From the NCBI RefSeq assembly GCF_040712315.1, contig NC_134023.1, forward strand, positions 70,215,889 through 70,279,888: DNA of 64,000 nucleotides. Direction: 5' to 3'. Below are positions 57,101-64,000 of this stretch, one piece after another. The position numbers were made by a program, and so were the translations under genes. The notes beneath the pieces were generated by a model. It was not told the DNA's origin, searched no databases, and was given only the letters and a program-made list of their open reading frames with translations. Every line of letters begins with the position of its first letter. Positions within the stretch are counted from its first letter, which is position 1. The DNA is from Castanea sativa. Lineage: Eukaryota; Streptophyta; Magnoliopsida; Fagales; Fagaceae.

Positions 57101-58240
57101 TCCGAGGATCAAAAACTGTATAAACGATCCTTCTTCGGACCATACTTGTTGTGTGTACACCCTGAATCAACGGAGACGCTTTTAGAAGAATTGCATGAAG
57201 GGATTTGTGGGAGCCACACTAAGGGAAGGTACTTAGCCCATAGAGCCCTGACTCAGGGATATTGGTGGCCCAATATGCAAAGGGAAGCTCAAGACTATGC
57301 AAGAAAATGCGACCAGTGCCAGAGGTTCGCCCCTAACATTCATCAACCTGGAGGGGTTCTCAATCCTCTCTCCAGTCCTTGGCCTTTCGGTCAATGGGGA
57401 TTGGACATAGTGGGGCCATTTTCGAGGGCTACAGGAAACAAAAGGTGGCTGCTCGTGGGGACCGACTACTTCACTAAATGGGTCGAGGCTGAGCCTTTAG
57501 CAAATATTAAGGACGTCGATTCCAAGAAGTTAATCTGGAAAAACATCGTTACCAGATTTGGTGTACCACACACACTTATTTCGAATAATGGCGTTCAATT
57601 CGACAGCAGGGCTTTTAGGAAATATTGTGGTGACATGGGCATCATAAATAGATACTCCACTCTAGCTTATCCTCAGGAAAATGGGCAAGCCGAGGCCGTT
57701 AATAAGGTCATAGTCAGTGGGCTCAAGAAAAGGTTGGACGATGCGAAAGGCAGATGGGTAGAAGAACTACCCCATGTTTTGTGGACGTATCGAACTACGC
57801 TGCGCAGGTCCACTGGAGAAACTCCATTCTCTATGACTTATGGAGCCGAGGCGGTGATACCTCTTGAATCTGGTTTCCCAATGCTAAGGACGAGTTCTTT
57901 TAGCCCAGAAAACAACAATGGCCTCTTGGAGAAAGGCCTGGACTTAGTTGAGGAACGGCGGGAGGCAGCTATGGTCCGAATGGCTTATTATCAACAGAAG
58001 CTTAAACGGGGGTATGACGCCCATGTGAAGCTAAGGCCACTCGTGCCTGGGGATCTCGTACTAAGAAAGGTCATGGGCACTGCTAAGAACCCAGTTTGGG
58101 GTAAGCTAGGACCAAACTGGGAAGGACCTTATCGCATTGTTTCTGTAGCAGGCATAGGGTCGTATCGGCTAGCTGACCTAGATGAAAAAATTGTACAACT
58201 CCCATGGAATGTAAACAACCTTCGAAGGTATTATTATTAA
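54183..58240 (+). pseudogene. Pol polyprotein of the Tat element: protease, RT, two RNase H, integrase
   Basis: Protease is near 54520-54760 (VMIDKGSDADIMYPDLF, a D-x-G-S active site). RT covers 55310-55990 (RVCVDFTDLNKACPKDSFP, YVDD at 55658-55669). The first RNase H is at 56060-56340. A second RNase H is at 56510-56900 (VSVDGAANQRGSGVGLVL, NNEAEYEAVL, SDS). Integrase covers 57080-58240 with an HHCC zinc domain (HEGICGSH, CDQCQRF), core GLDIVGPFS and PQENGQAEAVNK, and a C-terminal VPGDLVLRKV..KLGPNWEGPY. In-frame stops lie at 54942, 55208, 55308, 55985, 56028, 56726 and 57026, plus a frameshift near 54990. The second catalytic Asp of integrase is Asn (57584-57586). Several stops are TAG or TAA where the family has Gln, consistent with C-to-T change. 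No chromodomain follows. Confidence 0.9.
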
Positions 58241-58249
58241 TAAAAGATG

Positions 58250-58660
58250 CTTTTGTTGATTCACAGTTCAAAGTTATGAATGCATATGGGCTTACAAATA
58301 CCGTTCTTATATATCAAACAGAACCTTGGTTAAGTATGGTCCTCGGACCACACACCTTGTGAAAATTGATATCTTATAATTTGTTAAACAGAACCTTAGT
58401 TATGCGGAGTCCTCGGGCCTTCTACTTTGGGAAAATTAACATCTTAAGTTACTGTTCTTATATATCAAACAGAAACTTGGTTAAGTATGGTCCTCGGACC
58501 ACACACCTTGTGGAAATTGATATCTTATAATTTGTTAAATAGAACCTTAGTTATGCCGGGGTTAAATTGAATCTCAAGTTGTACATCTTCAAGTGTTAAG
58601 TAGAAATTTGGTAAGGTATGGTCCTCGGACCTTACACTTTATTAAAATCAGCGTTTCAGG
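58250..58660. repeat. 150-bp tandem repeats after pol
   Basis: GTTCTTATATATCAAACAGA starts units at 58303 and 58453. Each unit holds GTTAAGTATGGTCCTCGGAC, CACACCTTGT and AACAGAACCTTAGTTATGC-like text. A third, degenerate unit follows at about 58600 (AAGGTATGGTCCTCGGACC). Tandem repeats at this place are known in Tat/Ogre elements. Confidence 0.8.
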
Positions 58661-59002
58661 TTACAAAGTCTAAGTATCACATGGGTTTCCAAAGTGAGGC
58701 ACTGTTTACCAACTAAACTAAGTTAATTTTTGTCAGGTTCATGAACGCTTTACTTTGCAAGGCAAGTATGTGCATAGTTGTTTAAAGTTGTAATTGTTCA
58801 ATTGTTAAAATTGGACTTATTCATCTCGTTCTTTCTTTCGCTGTGTGCTAATGAGAACTTTTATGGCAAGCATAAAATGACAAGATGAAATAAACACAAT
58901 TCAGATGAAAATCAAATAAAGCTGTTTTTCATTAATTAACTTGGTATACATCATTACATGGAAATTTTTAAGTACAGAGGAAAAGAAGCCCTAAGCTTGG
59001 CC
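58661..59002. other. Untranslated spacer between pol repeats and antisense gene
   Basis: No ORF. On the minus strand it would be the 3' UTR of the antisense gene, but no clear polyadenylation site was recognised. Confidence 0.4.
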
Positions 59003-61511
59003 CTAAGCTCTTGGAGGGGGGTCTTGATGGGAAGTACTGCCAGCCTCGGTGCTTTTTAACTCCAAGCCAAAGGCAGAAAGGACTTGTTTCCCTTTGTTTG
59101 TTGTAGTCGTTGGAGGAATGATGGGCTCCACACCCTGGCTTTGTTCCTTCTCGGCACCTTCACACCCATCCTTCTCTTTATTGGAAACTTCAGGTTCTGT
59201 AGGATCAGGAATGAGTTCTGGCAGCACGGGAGGAAGAGCAGGAGGAGCTGCCGCAAGAGGAGAAGCAACAGCAGGAGTCTCCTCTATCTCCTATATGTCA
59301 AAGGAAAGCCAAACGCTATCGGGTTTCCTCAGCTCGGAAGCTAAAGGAACCCCTGCTACGTTTAAAGCCTCCCCCTAGACCTGCTGACAGTATTCTTGGC
59401 ATAAGGCCGCGAAAGCTTCTGTCAGCTGGTCCTCTGTTGCGGCTACCCCTTCTTTATAGCTCGCCTGCTTTGCAGCCTCTAGTGAACGCTTGAAGGTGCA
59501 CGCTTCCTCCTTCATTCGTGCAAGCTCCTTCTCCAAGTCCGAGCGTTCCCTCTGGGCTTGGGAAAGCTCATCATCCTTTTGGTGAAGAAGCTTACGTTGC
59601 CCCTCCACTTGATTCCTCATCGTTCTCAGGCTGGCTTCGACACCGTCTTTTTCTCTTTTTAGGTCGGCCAGCTGAGAGGTGAGCTTCCCGTTTTCTGCTA
59701 GGGCCTGGCCTAGGGACTTCTTTGTCTCTAGCCGGATCTCCTGTTCCATTCCAGCTTGCTTCCGAGAATTCTCCACGAACTTCTCGGTAACGAAAACCTC
59801 TTGAATGGCCTGTGATAAAGTATCAAGGGGGTTAAATACAGTAAAACATTTACAAATAGCCAAATATTATAAACACGAAGTGAAACTTACCAGGGCTAAG
59901 TCCCTTTTCAAAGAAAGGAACAGCTGAGGCTTGCTCATCTTTTCCAAGGCTTCCATATCCTTGGGCAGCAGAAGGGGACGTTCCAACGCATCGGCCAGGT
60001 GGAGAGCATGGCCTTGTTGGAACGCCCTGATGTTAGACTGGAGGGGGATTGGTGCTCCGTCCAGTCTCAGTTCAGGAGACCACATAGCCAGTGCTCGGCG
60101 CACCTCGGCCACGTCTCTGATTTCCCCACTTTCAACTGAACGAGCACGCCCTTTGCCCTTGTCCAGCTTCTGCTGCTGAGCCTACTGTGGCTGCTGTTTT
60201 AGCTTTTTCTGTTTGTCACCACCAGTCTCCTCAGCCTCCACCTTCCTTTTCTTCTTGGGCTCTTCAGCGGGAGGCTAGGGATCGGCTGGAGGAGGGGGTG
60301 GTGGCAAGGACGGGGGAACTTGGGATCCCCTCGCTCCTTTCTTGGCGACTCTCTCGCCTCTCATAGTTAGAAGGCCCTTGAGCACGTCCATGTCTTCTTC
60401 AACGGAGCTGTCGTCTGAACGTGCAATCACTAAACCGGCAATCCCAGAGGCCTCGGCGGGCTCTTCTTCCTCATCGGAAAGGACGAAAAACTGGTTTCCT
60501 CGAGGTCTTTGGACGTCTTCGAGGTGAAACTGGTCTATCTCCTCGTCCAACGTGTGCGACGAGGACACTTGCTCCTCTGGGACAACGGTTGCTGGAGAGT
60601 GCGTTGCGAGAGGGATCGCCGCGATGGGTTGCGTGTAAAGAATGGTGTGGAGGTCGTCGGGAATGTCGTGGTCGGCAAGAAAATGTGGTCTTGCTACGTT
60701 TATTCTCCTACGCCTCCTGTCCCCCACGATAATCACGTTCTCTATCTCTTGGAAGTCCGAGGATATAGGGTCGTACCCTAGTATTAAGTGAGCCGCTCTA
60801 AGCTGCAGGTCTTTACTCACGAAAACTTCTAAGCGTAGTACTCAGTTTAAGTCAACGACGTTGCAGTGGCTCAGGCGTGGGCGCCCGTGCTGTTTATCTG
60901 CAAGGAAAGACACCAAAAAAGGCAAATATGGTCAGATTTGTAATGCAAATGAAAAATCGGAGTTAAACAGTCGGTACAAGTAAATAAGCATTTCAAGATT
61001 TTTAGATGAAGTTACGGGGTTGGGAAGTTAGATCCTAAGGAGTCACACCTAGATCTCCCCATTCGACTGGATAGTGGGGGTCGTCGTGCCAGTTCCCTGA
61101 GGCGATGAGGTAGTCGTCCTTCATGCCTTTATTGGACTTGGGCAGACAGGAAATTAATCTAACTACACTAGATCGGGATTTAATATAATATCCTACGCTT
61201 CTAAGCTTGTGGCATTCATACATGAAGACGACATCATGCCAGGTAAGATTTAAGCCCATCTGCTCATTTAAAGCGTCGACGCTTCCTAAGACCCTAAATA
61301 CATTGGGTGCGCACTGGTCAGGACACAACCGGTGGTTGCGAAGGTATTCCCTGGTTACGCTTCTCATAGGGACGGTCATCCCACCTTCTATGAAGGCAAT
61401 CATAGGGATGATGACCTCTCCCGTTTTCCTAGACCCACCCACTGCTTCCGCCGGACAGTATTTCAAGCCTACGTCGCTGGGAATCTGGTATTTGGCCCTA
61501 AAACCTTCCAT
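59003..61511 (-). pseudogene. Antisense accessory gene of the Tat element (PF04195-like, NLS, coiled coil)
   Basis: The Met at 61511 starts exon 1 (61511-61049). Exons 2 (60897-59891) and 3 (59809-59003) follow GT-AG introns of 151 and 81 bp. The three sum to exactly 759 codons, and the split codon across intron 1 restores the frame. Residues 1 to about 155 resemble the 'putative gypsy type transposon' domain: FRAKYQIPSDVGLKYC, VTREYLRNHRLCPDQCAPNV, LRSVGYYIKSRSSVVRLISC. The middle is acidic and Pro-rich, with PKKKRKV near residue 368. Exon 3 has a long coiled coil (LTSQLADLKREKDGVEASLR, DELSQAQRERSDLEKELARM). In-frame stops at 60842, 60275, 60182, 59375 and 59291 kill this copy. Its function is unknown; a nuclear role is inferred from the NLS alone. 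Transcription would run toward pol, from near the 3' LTR. Confidence 0.75.
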
Positions 61512-62034
61512 CCCAGCGGCGGAGTCAACTAAACACTTAAATCTACCAATCTTTAAGAAACGAAAGGGCGAGTTTTAAGAAGGAAAGTGGTTAAGAAGGG
61601 AGCCGAGGATAGAATCCGAGGAGAAAGGAGTAAAAGAAAAAAATAGGAACTTACGAGTTTGAAGTTGTGCGAGTTTCCACGGGTTTCTGCAGAGAAAAGG
61701 CAACGACTGATGTTTTGATGTGATTAAGTTCTGAAGAAATAAATGAAGGTGCATGTTTCCAAAGCGTTATGATGTGCGGGAAGCGGCATCGAAATTGCAT
61801 CCGTCTCGCCCAAAGTTTCGGCGGGCGACAAGGACAGTTGGATGTTCATCTCACCGTTGAACGTGGGGAACAAGGTGTAACTTACGGTCATAAATGCGCG
61901 AGTTTTGAAATTCAAAGCGCCAAATGGCATCTTCTGGAACATGAAACGATCTTCACACGCGTGGTAAATTACAAAACGTGTGGGGGAGGCTCTCCTCGGA
62001 TCAAAACCCTATTTTTCTCCTCGGATGCTAAAAA
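61512..62034 (-). other. Putative 5' region of the antisense gene
   Basis: On the minus strand a donor-like GTAAGT (61657-61652) and an acceptor-like TTCTTAAAG (ends 61558) suggest an upstream untranslated exon. The exon-like stretch before the donor has an in-frame stop and no usable start, so translation probably begins at 61511. A 72-codon frame at 61942-61724 has no recognisable domain. Confidence 0.4.
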
Positions 62035-62054
62035 ATAAAGTTTTGAGGGGCTAT
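62035..62054 (+). other. Polypurine tract region
   Basis: AAAGTTTTGAGGGGCTAT lies directly before the 3' LTR. GAGGGG is the purine core; it is short and interrupted by pyrimidines. Confidence 0.5.
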
Positions 62055-62810
62055 TGTGGGGAGTAAAAGGACCCGAGCAGGTCTTTGGGCCTTTGAGCTC
62101 AGATAAGAAGGGTCAGTTCATTCTTGACTAAAGGCCTTTAGGACTGAAAGTCGACCTACGAGCCGAGGGTCCGAGGATGCATCCGAAGAAGAATCTCTCC
62201 TCGGACAGACCCTGGACGACTTGGAGATTCGCTAGAAAGATCAAGGTAGAGTTCCGAAAAGACTGTTGGTTAAGAGGGAGATCCCTGTACCCTCTAGATG
62301 CACCGGTGTTAGAGGAATATCTTAGAAAAAGGCTGCCACCTCCACATTAAAGATCCTGCACCTACCTCCCTGGCCGCATTAATGGGGAAGTGACCCTTGA
62401 ACAGTAGAACTGAACCTTTTGGTTACTATTTAAACACTTGAAGAAGGTGGTGTCAAAAGGGGAGGATAAGATTTTTGCAACACGTGGATAAAGCACCAAG
62501 AGAAGAAGTATTTAAGAGGGGTAGAGGGCAAAGAAATGGGGATCAGTTATCAAAAATAGGGACTAAGAATTGTAACCTTCAAAGAAGAAAGAGAGATAAT
62601 ACAGAAATTATCCTCGGCTTACGTCCGAGGAAGTTCCTTTGCCATAATCATTTACTATTCGCAAGTATTTTTACACCTTAGCCTGTTTATTAAGTTTTCA
62701 GCATCCCTAGACTAGATTTCAAATCCATACTCTACAAATTTCATTGTTTAAGGCTCATTGGGCCTAAGCCCACAGTTGTCTTTGGGTCCAGGTGCAATTG
62801 TGCACTTACA
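62055..62810 (+). repeat. 3' LTR of the Tat element
   Basis: 756 bp, the same ends as the 5' LTR, followed by the ATACA target duplication. Confidence 0.95.
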
Positions 62811-62865
62811 ATACATAATTATGACCCTATCAAATTTGATGAGGAATTGTTTTATTATAATTTAT

Positions 62866-63405
62866 TAGCATGTAACCCATGCAAGCACATTGATGCATTT
62901 AAAATTAAAAAAAAAAATTTATTATAAAAATATAAATAACTAATCAAATTATTATAAAACTAGCATGTAATACATGCATACGTATAGATATATTTAAAAT
63001 TAAACATAATTTTTATCTTAAAAATATAAATAATTAGCCAATTTTTTTAGAAAAAGTAAATGTAATTAATCACAAATTAAAAATTTTATCCAAATTTAAT
63101 ACTACTTATAATCATTTTATTTTCTAATTTTAAATAAGATAGAATGTGTGGTTATCTATATTGTGTAGTGATTTTTATTTAGTATATGTGATTAGTTTTT
63201 TTTTTAATTTTAATTTTACAGTTCATTAATATTAGATTCTTAGTATTTTGCACCCATTAACTCACTTGTCATGAAAATTAAAAAACTTATGAGGACAGAT
63301 GACATAAACTTTAGTGGACAATTATAGTGTGATCCCTACATAAATTTAGACACATGATGCATTATTGGATTCTAATTTCGAATTCTAATTGAACTTTCTT
63401 TTGCC

Positions 63406-63440
<35 letters not shown>
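62866..63440 (-). mobile_element. Small non-autonomous Helitron candidate
   Basis: On the minus strand a 5'-end-like TATTAATAGGC near 63410 leads through CATCATGTGTC, CAAGTGAGTTAATGGGTGC and AAAATACTAAGAATC to a hairpin GCATGTATTACATGC directly followed by CTAG and T (62960-62963). A second, similar 3' end (GCATGGGTTACATGC then TAAT) lies at 62866-62885. The outer edge is an (AT)n(AG)n run at 63410-63462. The hairpin has no spacer before CTAG, which is unusual. Confidence 0.4.
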
Positions 63441-63461
<21 letters not shown>

Positions 63462-63594
63462 TTACTTTATTCCTTATTAGAGTTATTGACTAATTAAATT
63501 TCAATTTTACCTTCATAAAATTCATATGCAATTTTTAATTGAAGAGTTCAAATAATAATTGATTTCGATACGATTCTTTGATAAAAGGACCCCT

Positions 63595-63810
63595 AATCTA
63601 TATATCTACATATATAATAATAGGTGAAGCAGAGAGAAACTCAAATTAGAATTCCAAATTAGAGTTCCAATTTTGCGCCATGTGTCCTAAATTATTTATT
63701 CTTAAAGAGTTTTATTTTTTTAATTTTAGAATCAAATGTGAGACCACATCATAAATATTTATCCAAGTGAGTTATTAAGTACAAAAATCAAAAAGTCTAA
63801 GATAAATGAA
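63595..63810 (+). repeat. Helitron-5'-end-like repeat, opposite orientation
   Basis: ATATATAATAATAGGTGAAG, GCAGAGAGAAACTC, AGAGTTCCAATTTTGCGCCA, TGTGTCC, CCAAGTGAGTTATTAAGTAC and AAAATCAAAAAGTCTAAG match the minus-strand copies at 5640-5975 and 63220-63440. The rest of the window to 64000 is AT-rich with no feature. Confidence 0.45.
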
Positions 63811-64000
63811 TCATAAAAAAAGTTTAGCATAATAATAAAAAAATAAAAAAAAACATTGACAATTTATATTTTATATCTAATAATATCCTTACAAAACATT
63901 TTAAAGAGTTAATAAAATGTAAAAATGACAATCAATAGTATTTAAATTATATATATAGGAATTATATTATGCATCTTATTGTATATCTTTAAGTGTATCT

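Larger units (their letters stand above)
52129..62810 (+). mobile_element. Ty3/gypsy LTR retrotransposon, Tat type, 10.7 kb
   Basis: LTRs at 52129-52884 and 62055-62810 are both 756 bp, differ at about 28 positions by eye and have no indels. They are flanked by ATACA (52124-52128, 62811-62815). The internal order is primer site, gag, protease, RT, RNase H, second RNase H, integrase, 150-bp tandem repeats, an antisense spliced gene and a purine-rich tract. A second RNase H, no chromodomain and an antisense gene between pol and the 3' LTR fit the Tat lineage, compare the antisense gene of maize Grande1. The copy is defective. Confidence 0.95.

Noticed and set aside
59049..59378. Plus-strand frames over the antisense gene (also 60421-60781 and 61207-61578)
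   Set aside because: The minus-strand exons have splice sites, phase agreement and domains; the plus frames do not.

Overview
This is a nuclear window from a flowering plant. It is AT-rich and repeat-laden, with spliced genes, plant-type transposons, SINEs and plant-only gene families. The repertoire (BDA1-like ankyrin-PGG genes, LecRK-type lectin kinases, Tat-type Ty3 and SIRE-like Ty1 elements, a caulimovirid relic) suggests a woody eudicot. Fagaceae is my guess, from general impression only; I cannot confirm it.

Layout. Positions 1-17,300 are a graveyard: pieces of G-type lectin receptor kinases (1-200 minus; 14,756-16,430 plus), three decayed pieces of the ankyrin-PGG family (484-840, 3,770-4,060, 17,041-17,210), nested Ty1/copia LTR pieces, a degenerate copia 3' end with a downstream ORF (6,901-10,540), a fragment of a caulimovirid (endogenous pararetrovirus) movement-protein region (10,541-11,800) and a LINE scrap. 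Positions 17,302 to about 24,300 hold a CACTA (En/Spm) element with tnpD-like and tnpA-like genes, a palindrome-rich subterminal region and a 186-bp tandem array; its other end was not found. Positions 25,430-32,150 and 39,720-45,790 are a segmental duplication. Each copy carries one apparently intact multi-exon gene for an ankyrin-repeat membrane protein with a PGG domain (BDA1-like). These are the only two convincing host genes. Positions 45,790-52,120 hold dispersed repeats, two non-autonomous MULE-type elements with TIRs and 9-bp target-site duplications, and a SINE.

Positions 52,129-62,810 are a complete Ty3/gypsy element of Tat type: 756-bp LTRs, ATACA duplication, dual RNase H, and tandem repeats after pol. 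Between pol and the 3' LTR it carries an antisense, intron-containing gene. Its three exons join in frame to about 758 codons and encode a PF04195-like domain, a PKKKRKV nuclear localisation motif and a coiled coil. Pol and the antisense gene both have in-frame stops, and integrase has a substituted catalytic Asp, so this copy is non-autonomous. The last 1.2 kb is Helitron-like terminal sequence.

Functionally, the two ankyrin genes probably act in membrane-associated immune signalling, as their Arabidopsis relatives do. Everything else is mobile DNA or its debris. The most noteworthy items are the antisense retroelement gene, the modular and mosaic ankyrin paralogues with conserved GC-AG introns, and the pararetroviral fragment. 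All calls were made by eye without database searches.
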